Source: an uncultured Oscillospiraceae bacterium
Lineage (GTDB): Bacteria; Bacillota; Clostridia; Oscillospirales; Acutalibacteraceae
NCBI GenBank assembly: GCA_900549775.1
Contig: URPR01000003.1
Coordinates: 20,897 to 84,896, forward strand
Direction of reading: 5' to 3'
DNA: 64,000 nt
Within the stretch, counting starts at the first letter, position 1. Every line of letters starts with the position of its first letter. The notes beneath the pieces were generated by a model. That model was not told where the DNA came from, ran no database searches, and saw only the letters and a program-made list of their open reading frames with translations. Positions 8,008 through 15,583 of the stretch are shown here, piece after piece. The translations under genes and the position numbers were made by a program.

Positions 8008-9168
8008 TCATTCTCCAAACATGGATTTGATTTTTTCAAAAAAGCTTTTTCTTTTCTGATAGTTCTCTTCACTCGCCAAAGATTCAAATTCCTTTAAAGC
8101 TGTTTTTTGTTTTACAGAAAGATTTCTAGGCACTTCAATAACTACTTTTACAAATTGGTCTCCCCTACCCCTAGAATGCAATTTTTGTATGCCTTTTCCT
8201 TTTAATTTAAAAACATCTCCAGGTTGAGTCCCTTCGTGTATACTGTAGCTTACTTTGCCGTCTATCGTAGGAACTGTCACTTCACAGCCCAACGTCGCTT
8301 GAGCAAAAGTAATAGGCAACTCACAGTACACGTCAAAGCCCTGTCTTTTAAAAACTTCATGAGGTTTTATATTTATAAGTACATGCAAATCTCCACTAGG
8401 TCCGCCATTTCTCCCAGCATTCCCATGCCCTGAAACATTCAAAATTTGACCTTGATCTATCCCAGCCGGCACATTAATCTCTATTTTCTTACTTCTGCTA
8501 ACATGCCCTGTGCCTGAGCAACTCCTGCATGGTTTTTCTATTATTTTGCCTTGCCCATGACACCTGTCACAAGTCCTTGAAGTTTGTACAACACCAAAAG
8601 CAGTTCTTTGCGTAACCATAGTTTGACCTGTGCCGTGACACGTCGGGCAAGTCTTTGCACTGCTGCCTTTCTCTGCCCCAGTCCCTGCACACTCTTTGCA
8701 GTTTTCAATAACACGATACGAAATTTCCTTCTTACAACCTTTAGCAGCCTCCTCAAACGTCAAACTTACAGACGCACTGATATCGCTGCCTGCCACAGGA
8801 GCATTTGGATTTTTCCTATAGCGTTGCCCTGAGAAACCACCAAAGCCTCCTCCAAAAAAGCTACTAAATATGTCTCCTAAGTCTATATCCCCTGAAAACG
8901 GACTTCCACCCCAACCAGCACCGCCCGCTCCATAGTTCGGGTCTACACCAGCGTGCCCAAACTGGTCATATTTTGCTCTTGAATCTTTATTCGAAAGGAC
9001 TTCATAAGCCTCATTGACTTCTTTAAATTTGGCTTCAGCTTCTTTATCTCCAGGATTTAAATCAGGATGATATTTTTTGGCAAGTTTTCGGAACGCTTTT
9101 TTTATTTCATCTTCGCTTGCTGTTTTATCTACACCCATCACTTCATAGTAATCTCTTTTGTCTGCCAA
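8008..9168 (-). CDS. dnaJ: Chaperone protein DnaJ
   Basis: Protein of 386 aa. The likely start is TTG at 9168 (MADKRDYYEV after initiation) with AAAGGAG 11 nt upstream; an in-frame ATG 24 bp earlier gives an unusual eight-residue extension and has no SD. The J domain (about residues 1-70) carries the HPD motif in KKYHPDLNPGD. A Gly/Phe-rich linker follows, then four CxxCxGxG zinc repeats (CKECAGTG, CPTCHGTG, CDRCHGQG, CRSCSGTG) and the C-terminal substrate-binding domains. It is a cytoplasmic co-chaperone that stimulates the DnaK ATPase. It follows dnaK by 100 bp containing a hairpin, so its level may be lower than that of DnaK. Confidence 0.97.
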   Translation of the reverse strand: MADKRDYYEVMGVDKTASEDEIKKAFRKLAKKYHPDLNPGDKEAEAKFKEVNEAYEVLSNKDSRAKYDQFGHAGVDPNYGAGGAGWGGSPFSGDIDLGDIFSSFFGGGFGGFSGQRYRKNPNAPVAGSDISASVSLTFEEAAKGCKKEISYRVIENCKECAGTGAEKGSSAKTCPTCHGTGQTMVTQRTAFGVVQTSRTCDRCHGQGKIIEKPCRSCSGTGHVSRSKKIEINVPAGIDQGQILNVSGHGNAGRNGGPSGDLHVLINIKPHEVFKRQGFDVYCELPITFAQATLGCEVTVPTIDGKVSYSIHEGTQPGDVFKLKGKGIQKLHSRGRGDQFVKVVIEVPRNLSVKQKTALKEFESLASEENYQKRKSFFEKIKSMFGE

Positions 9169-9211
9169 AATCGTCAAATCTCCTTTAAGCAATCTATTAT
9201 TTACATTTTTA

Positions 9212-9236
9212 AAGCCCGCACTATGCCGCGCGGGCT
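9212..9236 (-). terminator. Hairpin between dnaK and dnaJ (attenuator or processing site)
   Basis: AGCCCGC at 9212-9218 pairs with GCGGGCT at 9230-9236; in the minus-strand transcript the stem is followed by TTTAAAAATG. It lies just before the dnaJ SD. It could partly terminate transcription after dnaK or stabilise the dnaK message, as reported for dnaK-dnaJ junctions elsewhere. Confidence 0.6.
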
Positions 9237-9268
9237 CATAACAGCCTTCAAGTTAATATTAACAAAAT

Positions 9269-11113
9269 TTACTTATTGTCAACATCCTTAAAGTCTGCAT
9301 CATAAACATTTCCATTTGCACTGTCATTAGTTTGGCTTTCTGCACCTGTTGCAGCGTTCGGTGCAGCCTGTTGAGCTGCTTGAGCATTCTGGTAAAGTTT
9401 AGCCGAAACTTCGTACATTGCTTTTTGTAAGCTTTCTGTCTCTGACTTAATGCTATCAATGTTTCCTGACGTGATTGTTTCTTTTAACTTTTTAACTTTC
9501 TCATTAAGTGAATCTTTGTCAGCTTGATCTATCTTATCTCCGTTTTCGTTCAAAAGTTTCTCTATAGCATAGCAAAGATTTTCAGCCTCATTTTTTGCAT
9601 CTACTTCTTCTCTACGCTTTTTGTCTTCTGCCGCAAATTGTTCAGCGTTCTTTACAGCTTTTTCTATATCTTCTTTTGACATATTCGTACTAGACGTTAT
9701 CGTGATTTTTTGTTCTTTTCCTGTTCCCAAGTCTTTAGCATGAACATTTACAATACCATTTGCGTCTATGTCAAAAGTAACTTCTATTTGTGGTATGCCT
9801 CTCATGGCAGGAGCTATGCCCGCAAGTGTAAATAGTCCTAATTGCTTATTATCTCTTGCAAATTCACGTTCACCTTGCAAAACATTAATTTCAACTTGTG
9901 TTTGATTATCTGCAGCTGTTGAAAATATCTGGCTTTTCTTGGTTGGTATAGTGGTATTTCTGTCTATTATTTTAGTCATAACTCCGCCCATAGTCTCAAC
10001 ACCAAGTGACAATGGCGTAACGTCAAGTAACAACAGACCTTGAACTTCCCCACCTAAAACTCCTGCTTGAAGCGCCGCACCAATAGCCACACATTCATCT
10101 GGGTTTATTCCTTTAAATGGGTCCTTGCCTATCAAATTTTTAACAGCTTCTTGAACCGCCGGAATTCTAGATGACCCGCCAACCATCAATACTTTGTCGA
10201 TTTCTCCTATTGCTAATCCTGAGTCCTTCAAAGCCTGGCGTACTGGTCCCATAGTATTTTCAACTAAGTCCTTCGTAAGTTCATTAAACTTTGCCCTCGT
10301 AAGCGTTAAATCTAAATGTTTAGGTCCTGTAGCATCTGCTGTAATGAAAGGAAGGTTTATAGCCGTTGTAGTTACGCCCGAAAGTTCAATCTTTGCTTTT
10401 TCCGCAGATTCTTTCAATCTTTGCATAGCCATCTTATCGTTTTTCAAATCTATACCTGTTTCAGATTTAAACGAAGATACCATCCAGTCTATAACTCTCT
10501 GATCAAAGTCGTCGCCTCCTAAGCGGTTGTTGCCCGCCGTAGCTAAAACTTCCTGAACCCCTTCGCCCATTTCTATAATAGATACGTCAAATGTTCCACC
10601 ACCTAAATCATACACCATGATTTTTTGATCATTTTCTTTATCTATCCCGTATGATAAAGCAGCAGCTGTGGGTTCGTTTATGATGCGTTTTACTTCTAGA
10701 CCTGCTATTTTACCAGCATCTTTCGTAGCTTGCCTTTGAGCATCCGTGAAGTAAGCCGGTACAGTGATGACAGCTTGAGTTACTTTATCGCCCAAGTAAC
10801 TTTCTGCATCTGCTTTCAGTTTCTGTAAAATCATTGCTGAAATTTCTTCCGGTGAGAAATTCTTGCCATCGATAGATACTTTATAACTCGAACCCATTTC
10901 GCGTTTTATAGAAGTTACAGTGCGTTCTGGATTAGTTATAGCTTGACGCTTAGCTACTTGACCAACTAATCTCTCTCCGTTTTTAGAGAAAGCTACTATT
11001 GATGGAGTCGTCCTCGCTCCTTCTGCATTGGCTATAACTACTGGTTCGCCACCTTCTATAACCGCTACACATGAATTTGTTGTTCCTAAATCGATTCCTA
11101 TTGTCTTTGACAT
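9269..11113 (-). CDS. dnaK: Chaperone protein DnaK (Hsp70)
   Basis: Protein of 614 aa from the ATG at 11113 (MSKTIGIDLGTTNS), with AAAGGGG upstream; the frame extends to 11161 but the extra residues are not family-like. The N-terminal ATPase domain shows IGIDLGTTNSCVAV, YDLGGGTFDVS and VLMVGGSSRIPAV. The substrate-binding domain starts near residue 360 and includes DVTPLSLGVET. The helical lid ends in an Ala/Gln-rich tail and DADFKDVDNK. It is an ATP-dependent folding chaperone working with DnaJ and GrpE, encoded alongside. Control is presumably by HrcA-CIRCE at 13515. The 386 bp between it and the small upstream gene contains tandem repeats. Confidence 0.98.
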   Translation of the reverse strand: MSKTIGIDLGTTNSCVAVIEGGEPVVIANAEGARTTPSIVAFSKNGERLVGQVAKRQAITNPERTVTSIKREMGSSYKVSIDGKNFSPEEISAMILQKLKADAESYLGDKVTQAVITVPAYFTDAQRQATKDAGKIAGLEVKRIINEPTAAALSYGIDKENDQKIMVYDLGGGTFDVSIIEMGEGVQEVLATAGNNRLGGDDFDQRVIDWMVSSFKSETGIDLKNDKMAMQRLKESAEKAKIELSGVTTTAINLPFITADATGPKHLDLTLTRAKFNELTKDLVENTMGPVRQALKDSGLAIGEIDKVLMVGGSSRIPAVQEAVKNLIGKDPFKGINPDECVAIGAALQAGVLGGEVQGLLLLDVTPLSLGVETMGGVMTKIIDRNTTIPTKKSQIFSTAADNQTQVEINVLQGEREFARDNKQLGLFTLAGIAPAMRGIPQIEVTFDIDANGIVNVHAKDLGTGKEQKITITSSTNMSKEDIEKAVKNAEQFAAEDKKRREEVDAKNEAENLCYAIEKLLNENGDKIDQADKDSLNEKVKKLKETITSGNIDSIKSETESLQKAMYEVSAKLYQNAQAAQQAAPNAATGAESQTNDSANGNVYDADFKDVDNK

Positions 11114-11164
11114 AAAAACTACCCCTTTCCGCTTTTCTTTAAGAAAAGAAAAGCTTGGCAAAAG

Positions 11165-11465
11165 AAACTACGTTTTGCCCTTTTTGACCATTTACATATT
11201 TTTTATTTTCTTGACTATAAATTAGTTTACATCTTAACTTAAAGCCGTTCTCCTAAGGAAAATCATTAGCCAAACAGTAAACTAAGTTTTTCCATATCTG
11301 ATCATCTATATTTTTTTATTTTCTTGACTATAAAATTAGTTTACATCTTAGCTTAAAACCGTTCTCTTAAGGAAAAACACTAGCCAAGCAGTAAACCTAG
11401 CTTTACCCTTTTTACCATTTATATATCTATAAATTAATTCGTACCCTAGTTTAAAACCACTCCAT
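11165..11465. repeat. Imperfect tandem repeat (about 113 bp, 2.6 copies) upstream of dnaK
   Basis: The non-coding region between dnaK and the FakA-like fragment repeats the blocks CTTGACTATAAA-TTAGTTTACATC and CTTAAGGAAAA--A-TAGCCAA-CAGTAAAC. Copy 1 is centred on 11211 and copy 2 on 11324 (period 113). A shorter third copy lies about 99 bp further on, around 11427, and keeps TATAAATTA and GTTTAAAACCAC. No ORF fills this 386-bp gap. The function is unknown; it could carry promoters or processing sites for dnaK. Confidence 0.75.
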
Positions 11466-11499
11466 CAATTGCAAATCTTTAAAAATCAATAACGTAGAC

Positions 11500-11748
11500 T
11501 TAACCTTGTAACCCTTGCGATTGTCTATACATGTCTTCTATCGTGATATCGTAGATTTCACCTAGTGAGGCACAATACTGTAAAATTTGCCACGGCTCAT
11601 TAGTGTGAAAATGTATTTTTATCAAGTCTTCATCTCCAACTACTAGAAGGCAGTCTCCGCTAAAGTGTTCTTTAAAGTACTTGTTTATCGCGTTTTCATC
11701 TAAATTTTCACCTTCTATAAGCAGCTGTGTATCGTATTTAAACTCCAA
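11500..11748 (-). CDS. Small stand-alone protein like the middle domain of FakA/DAK2 fatty-acid kinase
   Basis: Protein of about 82 aa. The best start is the TTG at 11748, seven nt after GGGAGGC; an ATG at 11763 overlaps that SD. The sequence resembles the central domain of FakA (YloV/DAK2-type fatty-acid kinase subunit): FKYDTQLLIEGENLDE, LLVVGDEDLIKIHFHTNEPWQIL, and a closing GEIYDITIEDMYRQ. In FakA this domain carries a zinc site with Cys in the YCTEF motif and two His in KVHVHT. Here both His are kept (KIHFHT) but the Cys position is Asp. The kinase (DAK2) and C-terminal domains are absent. It sits between grpE and dnaK in the heat-shock operon. Role unknown. Confidence 0.65.
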   Translation of the reverse strand: MEFKYDTQLLIEGENLDENAINKYFKEHFSGDCLLVVGDEDLIKIHFHTNEPWQILQYCASLGEIYDITIEDMYRQSQGLQG

Positions 11749-11765
11749 ATTTTCGCCTCCCATCG

Positions 11766-11881
11766 GTAAAATTTTTCACCAAACAAAGGGCAAAGCCCTT
11801 TGTGTCGGCTCAGGAGACCCCGAGAGGAGATCGAAACTCCTCTCGGAATGTTTTTGGTTACTTTTGTCATTTAACAAAAGT
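11766..11881. repeat. Cluster of consecutive inverted repeats between grpE and the FakA-like gene
   Basis: Three stems in a row: CAAAGGGC-AAA-GCCCTTTG (11784-11802, perfect 8 bp); CCGAGAGGAG-N7-CTCCTCTCGG (11820-11846, perfect 10 bp); and ACTTTTGT-N6-ACAAAAGT (11860-11881, 8 bp extendable by three with one mismatch). A weaker one, GGTAAAATTTTTCACC, lies at 11766-11781. On the plus strand the second stem is followed by AATGTTTTTG, but that strand has no gene here. In the hsp transcript the hairpins would separate hrcA-grpE from dnaK. Confidence 0.8.
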
Positions 11882-11886
11882 GACTA

Positions 11887-12426
11887 TCAATTTATTACCT
11901 TCACCATTGCATGACGAATAACCTTTTCGTTCAACTTATACCCACGCTGAAAAACCTCAACTATAGTGTTCTCCTCTGCATCTGCATCTTCGCAGTGCGC
12001 AATGGCATTATGAATATCCGGGTCAAATTTATCCCCCACATTGCCAAAAGATTCCACACCAAGTTTTTTAAAAGACGCATTCAGCTGATTGATAACCAAC
12101 TCTAGACCTTTCTGGTAGTCCGATTGCGTCCCGCCAACCGATTTTGCCGCCATTTCCAAACTATCTGCAACAGACAACATATTTTCAATAGCGTTCGCTG
12201 TCGCATCGTTATAAATCAAAGCCTTATCACGTTCAGTGCGTTTCCGATAATTGTCATATTCAGCAGCCACTCTCAAGAATAAATCTTTTTGCACTTCAAG
12301 TTCTTTCTTAAGCTTTTCGTTTTCAGCCAATACCTGCGAAACGTCCACGCTATCTAAGTCTAACTTTTCATCTTGCGCCAAGTCACTCTCAAGTTCTACA
12401 TTTTCTAAAATTTTTTCTTCCGCCAA
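11887..12426 (-). CDS. grpE: Nucleotide exchange factor GrpE
   Basis: Protein of 179 aa, TTG start at 12426 with AAGGAG nine nt upstream. An acidic N-terminal tail is followed by a long coiled coil (about residues 30-75) and the GrpE core: AAEYDNYRKRTERDK, then NQLNASFKKLGVESFG, GDKFDPDIHNAIAH and the C-terminal VFQRGYKLNEKVIRHAMVKV signature. It releases ADP from DnaK. It lies 18 bp after hrcA in the same CIRCE-controlled operon. Confidence 0.97.
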   Translation of the reverse strand: MAEEKILENVELESDLAQDEKLDLDSVDVSQVLAENEKLKKELEVQKDLFLRVAAEYDNYRKRTERDKALIYNDATANAIENMLSVADSLEMAAKSVGGTQSDYQKGLELVINQLNASFKKLGVESFGNVGDKFDPDIHNAIAHCEDADAEENTIVEVFQRGYKLNEKVIRHAMVKVIN

Positions 12427-12444
12427 AATTACATCTCCTTATTG

Positions 12445-13485
12445 CTAAATTTCTAAAATGTCACCAAGTAAATTACCAATCGTCAAAGTCAAATAATCCA
12501 CATATGACATTAAAGCACCATAATCCATTCTCATAGGCCCCACCACTCCTATAGAACCAAACTCTTGGCCATTTACACAGTATTTATTTACTATTACACT
12601 GGAATTTGCAAGTTCATCGCAGTTACTTTCCTTCCCTATGAGTGCGTTTTGGTTTTCGTGAGCTTTTAAGAAAATTTGATCTACACTGTTTACTTCCTTT
12701 AATAAGTTTATAGTGTTTACAGCTTCGTACGAATTTACATCAGGAAAAAATAGAAGGTTCGTTTGTCCTTCAAGATAAACCTCTTTTTTAGAAACATCCT
12801 GGCAGAGCTCCCAAAAAGCTTTCAGCATTTCCTTTATGGTATCAGAAAAGTCCGAAAAGCCCAATAAAACATCTTTTACAGCTGATAATGTCACACTTGA
12901 AGCAGGTAATGTAAGAAAATTTTCATTTAAGATTGAGCTGAAAAGCTTTAACATTGCTTCTGTTACTCTTGCCGAAATTTTAAATATTTTACTTTTCACC
13001 ATACCGGTTGAAAGACAAACTACAATCATAGCTGTATGGTCGCCTGTTTTCAATAAATTAATGCTGTTGATCTTAGCATCATTTGAGCATATAGTCGTAA
13101 CAACTGCACATTTTGTAATATCTGCCAAAACGTTTGCCGCAGCGCTTAATAGATTTTCAGGCGTTCCTGAATTTGTCTCTAAAAAATCATCTATAAATTT
13201 TCTAGCTTGCGACGGCACGCTTTTTTTGTTCATCAGTTCATTTATATATAACCTATACCCCTTATATGACGGAACCCTACCTGCCGAAGTGTGCGGCTGC
13301 TCAAGATATCCAAATTCCGTTAGCTCTGCCATTTCATTCCGGAGTGTTGCCGAAGAAACACCTAAGTTTAAAGTATTGCATAAGTTTTTAGAGCTCACAG
13401 GTTCTCCATTTTCAATGTAGCTTTCAACTATTGCAGATAAAATTTTTTGTTTCCTCTGTGAAAGTCCTATAGAAATCACCTCCAA
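12445..13485 (-). CDS. hrcA: Heat-inducible transcription repressor HrcA
   Basis: Protein of about 340-346 aa. An N-terminal winged-helix domain reads LSQRKQKILSAIVESYIENG, then SSATLRNEMAELTEFGYLEQPHTSAGRVPS, typical of HrcA; the C-terminal domain ends in YLTLTIGNLLGDI. It represses chaperone genes by binding CIRCE, a perfect copy of which lies 30 bp upstream, so it should control its own operon. The start is unclear: the frame opens at TTG 13485, but the strong SD GGAGGTGA lies just after it, and at normal spacing from that SD only ATT (13476) or ATA (13470) are in frame. The end is given at the TTG for safety. Confidence 0.95.
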   Translation of the reverse strand: MEVISIGLSQRKQKILSAIVESYIENGEPVSSKNLCNTLNLGVSSATLRNEMAELTEFGYLEQPHTSAGRVPSYKGYRLYINELMNKKSVPSQARKFIDDFLETNSGTPENLLSAAANVLADITKCAVVTTICSNDAKINSINLLKTGDHTAMIVVCLSTGMVKSKIFKISARVTEAMLKLFSSILNENFLTLPASSVTLSAVKDVLLGFSDFSDTIKEMLKAFWELCQDVSKKEVYLEGQTNLLFFPDVNSYEAVNTINLLKEVNSVDQIFLKAHENQNALIGKESNCDELANSSVIVNKYCVNGQEFGSIGVVGPMRMDYGALMSYVDYLTLTIGNLLGDILEI

Positions 13486-13514
13486 CTACAGTGCTACAGT
13501 AGTCTTGCGCTAAA

Positions 13515-13541
13515 TTAGCACTCACTTCACATGAGTGCTAA
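13515..13541 (-). promoter_or_regulatory. CIRCE operator (HrcA binding site)
   Basis: Perfect match to the CIRCE consensus TTAGCACTC-N9-GAGTGCTAA. It lies 30 bp before hrcA and directly at the predicted transcription start of the promoter at 13546-13574, so HrcA binding would block initiation. Confidence 0.98.
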
Positions 13542-13545
13542 TTTT

Positions 13546-13574
13546 AATTTACCACAACATTCCTTATATGTCAA
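13546..13574 (-). promoter_or_regulatory. Vegetative promoter of the hrcA-dnaK operon
   Basis: On the minus strand TTGACA (13574-13569), a 17-bp spacer, then TAAATT (13551-13546). The start point would fall in the CIRCE element. Confidence 0.75.
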
Positions 13575-13617
13575 CACATTCTTTATGATTATTTTCGCGT
13601 TGTTGTGTATATTTATC

Positions 13618-14625
13618 CTACTTATTTTTTTCTTTATACATCCTGGCTTTTTCTTTTCCGAGTTTCGATCTTATATCTTGTCCACAAAAATTAATTAATC
13701 TATAATGGCCCCAAAGTCGTGAAACTAGGCGTTCAGAATAATTTGTTTGTATTTTTTGTGGCGGTATATTGGTGCTTATTATCGTTGGCTTATTATAAAG
13801 TATTCTCGAATTTATAATGTTATAAATTGCAGCATTTGAAAAATTTGTTTGAAATTCAGTTCCCAAGTCGTCCAATATAAGTAAATCACAGCTTATTAAG
13901 TGTAGTTCTGTTTCATCGTTATTTTCAGAATATCTAAATCTCTCTTTTTCTAATTTAGAAATTATACTCGGCATGGAAACGTAAACTACTCCAAACCCAT
14001 TTTTTATCACTTCGTTTGCTATTGCCAATGATAAATGAGTCTTTCCTAACCCCGTGGCACCATTCATAAAAAGGTTTTCAGAATTCAGACTGAACTTCTT
14101 TGCATAGTTTACACAATAATCCAATATGCGCTCCATTCGTGATCTGTTTGAAGGTGAGGCATCAGAGGTATCGCTATAATAGTCAAGGCTGAAAGACTCA
14201 AAAGTAGATAACGACAGTGGGGATAATTTGTTTAATTGATTATACGTTTCATATCGAAGTATACTCTTTAAACAAGTACACATTTTTCCATCCACAAAGC
14301 CTGTATCTTTGCACTTTTCACAGTCGTAGTGCATGTCAAGGTAATTACTCGGCAAATTCGCACTTTTTAAAATATCACTTAGTTCATTTTGTAGTTTTAA
14401 GTTTGTTTCCTTCAACTTTTCAAGCTGAATCTTTGCATTTTCTCCACTTAAGACAGCTTTTGCCGCAATGATAGCTGTCTGTGACAACAACTTCTCTATT
14501 TCCGCTATTCGCTTAAATCGTATATGTAATAATTTTTTTTTCTTTTCATTTTCTCTTGCATTTTTGTTTCGTCTTTGCTCTAAAGCTCTATTTGCTAACT
14601 CATATATCTCGTAGCTGTAGCTCAT
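13618..14625 (-). CDS. DnaC/DnaI-like helicase-loader ATPase
   Basis: Protein of 335 aa, ATG after AGAGGAAA. The N-terminus is coiled-coil rich (about residues 15-85). A zinc-binding segment CEKCKDTGFVDGKMCTC (about 104-120) follows, as found in Firmicute DnaC-family proteins. The AAA+ domain has Walker A GATGLGKTH, Walker B LLILDDLGTE and an arginine-bearing SERLVSRLWG sensor region. It probably loads the replicative helicase DnaB onto DNA at initiation or restart. The frame has its own SD and lies after the CIRCE region on the same strand, 45 bp after rimP. It could also be an IstB-like ATPase, but no transposase is nearby. Confidence 0.88.
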   Translation of the reverse strand: MSYSYEIYELANRALEQRRNKNARENEKKKKLLHIRFKRIAEIEKLLSQTAIIAAKAVLSGENAKIQLEKLKETNLKLQNELSDILKSANLPSNYLDMHYDCEKCKDTGFVDGKMCTCLKSILRYETYNQLNKLSPLSLSTFESFSLDYYSDTSDASPSNRSRMERILDYCVNYAKKFSLNSENLFMNGATGLGKTHLSLAIANEVIKNGFGVVYVSMPSIISKLEKERFRYSENNDETELHLISCDLLILDDLGTEFQTNFSNAAIYNIINSRILYNKPTIISTNIPPQKIQTNYSERLVSRLWGHYRLINFCGQDIRSKLGKEKARMYKEKNK

Positions 14626-14669
14626 AAAATTTCCTCTATTCTTTTCTTTTTAAAAATTAATTTATCCTC

Positions 14670-15140
14670 TTATTCATTTTCAAAATCGTCCAGTTTTACA
14701 TACGATATATCTTTCTTGTTTACCTTTAAAGTTTCGCCGTTGGTTTCTATCTCTATTACGTTGTCAACAAATGAAACTAGTTTTCCTGATATTTCCTTGT
14801 TGCCTTTTTCGTTAGGCCTTATTAGCTTTACTTTTACTCCTTCGTTTAAGTATTTCTGAAAATGTTCATCTTTTATAAGTTCTCTCTCAAGCCCAGGTGA
14901 ACAAACTTCCAAACAATAAGGCACTTTTATTGGATCTAGCTCATCAAGTGGCCCGTCTATGGCTCTGCTCATTCTTTCACAGTCTTCTATCCCTATTCCT
15001 TTATCTGAATCTATAAAGATCCTCAGATACCAAGTAGCACCTTCTTTTACGAACCTTACATCCCAAATTTCATATCCTAGGTCTTTCGCTACTTTTTTAG
15101 CTAAATTCTCCACTACTAAAGATGTATTGTTTTTTCCCAT
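14670..15140 (-). CDS. rimP: Ribosome maturation factor RimP
   Basis: Protein of about 156 aa from the ATG at 15140 (MGKNNTSLVVENLAKKVAKD), matching the usual family length; an in-frame ATG at 15167 adds nine residues, and neither has a strong SD. Two-domain RimP features: LGYEIWDVRFVKEG-WYLRIFID, GIGIEDCERMSRAID, and PYCLEVCSPGLERELIKDEHF, the family signature. The C-terminal SH3-like domain binds the 30S subunit. RimP helps 30S maturation. Its leader contains the cloverleaf palindrome at 15170-15272, which is unusual. The expected nusA neighbour is absent. Confidence 0.95.
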   Translation of the reverse strand: MGKNNTSLVVENLAKKVAKDLGYEIWDVRFVKEGATWYLRIFIDSDKGIGIEDCERMSRAIDGPLDELDPIKVPYCLEVCSPGLERELIKDEHFQKYLNEGVKVKLIRPNEKGNKEISGKLVSFVDNVIEIETNGETLKVNKKDISYVKLDDFENE

Positions 15141-15169
15141 TTTTACACCAACTTCATTATTTTTCATTG

Positions 15170-15272
15170 TTGTGCGCCGCGCCGCCGCGGTTGCAAGCTT
15201 CGCTTGCGAAAAATTAAAATTTTTACTATGGCAAAGCTATTGCCATAGTAACCGCGGCGGCGCGGCGCACAA
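15170..15272. repeat. 103-bp perfect cloverleaf-shaped palindrome in the rimP leader
   Basis: A 23-bp perfect inverted repeat (15170-15192 with 15250-15272), GC-rich in an AT-rich genome, encloses 57 bases. These are tiled almost entirely by three further perfect hairpins: GCAAGC-TTC-GCTTGC (15193-15207), AAAAATT-AA-AATTTTT (15209-15224) and ACTATGGCAA-N5-TTGCCATAGT (15225-15249). Only base 15208 is unpaired between arms. The whole folds as a four-way junction like a tRNA cloverleaf, as DNA or as RNA of either strand. It has no coding potential and does not look like a tRNA (no anticodon arm, no TFC or CCA). Confidence 0.92.
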
Positions 15273-15302
15273 AGCACTACATCTGCTTTTTAGCACGTGA
15301 AG

Positions 15303-15554
15303 CTATGATTTATCATCAATTTCTTCCAAAGCTTTAGCTAGCTGATCCGGGCAAGAAGTCCCCCTTCCGGCACAATCAATACCTTTACATTTTTTAATAA
15401 CATCACTAACTTTCATACCGCTAACCAAAGACGCTATCCCCTGTGTGTTCCCACTACAGCCACCCACAAATTTAACATCTTTGACCACATCACCGTCTAC
15501 ATTCACTATTATTTCTCTTGAACAAGTTCCTTTCGTCCGATATCTATGTTCCAA
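15303..15554 (-). CDS. TSCPD domain-containing protein (TIGR03905-type)
   Basis: Protein of about 83 aa. The TTG at 15554 lies eight nt after AAAGGAG, giving (M)EHRYRTKGTCSREI; a TTG at 15572 overlaps the SD. The sequence has the family's FVGGCSGNTQGIASLVSGMKVSDVI, a CKGIDCAGRGTSCPDQLAKALEE segment and four conserved Cys. The TSCPD domain is also found at the end of some vitamin B12-dependent ribonucleotide reductases; the biochemical role of the small stand-alone form is not established. It lies 29 bp downstream of the sugar transferase gene and just before the palindrome and rimP. Confidence 0.85.
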   Translation of the reverse strand: MEHRYRTKGTCSREIIVNVDGDVVKDVKFVGGCSGNTQGIASLVSGMKVSDVIKKCKGIDCAGRGTSCPDQLAKALEEIDDKS

Positions 15555-15583
15555 AATTAACTCTCCTTTCAAATTTAAACATG

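Noticed and set aside
10194..10522. Plus-strand frames inside dnaK
   Set aside because: They are opposite-strand shadows of a highly conserved coding sequence.
11165..11465. Tandem repeats upstream of dnaK as a CRISPR array or prophage site
   Set aside because: Only about 2.6 imperfect 113-bp copies; no spacer structure and no integrase nearby.
15170..15272. Reading the cloverleaf palindrome as a tRNA gene
   Set aside because: The acceptor stem is 23 bp, there is no TTCGA T-loop, no anticodon-arm geometry and no CCA; the stems differ in length from any tRNA.
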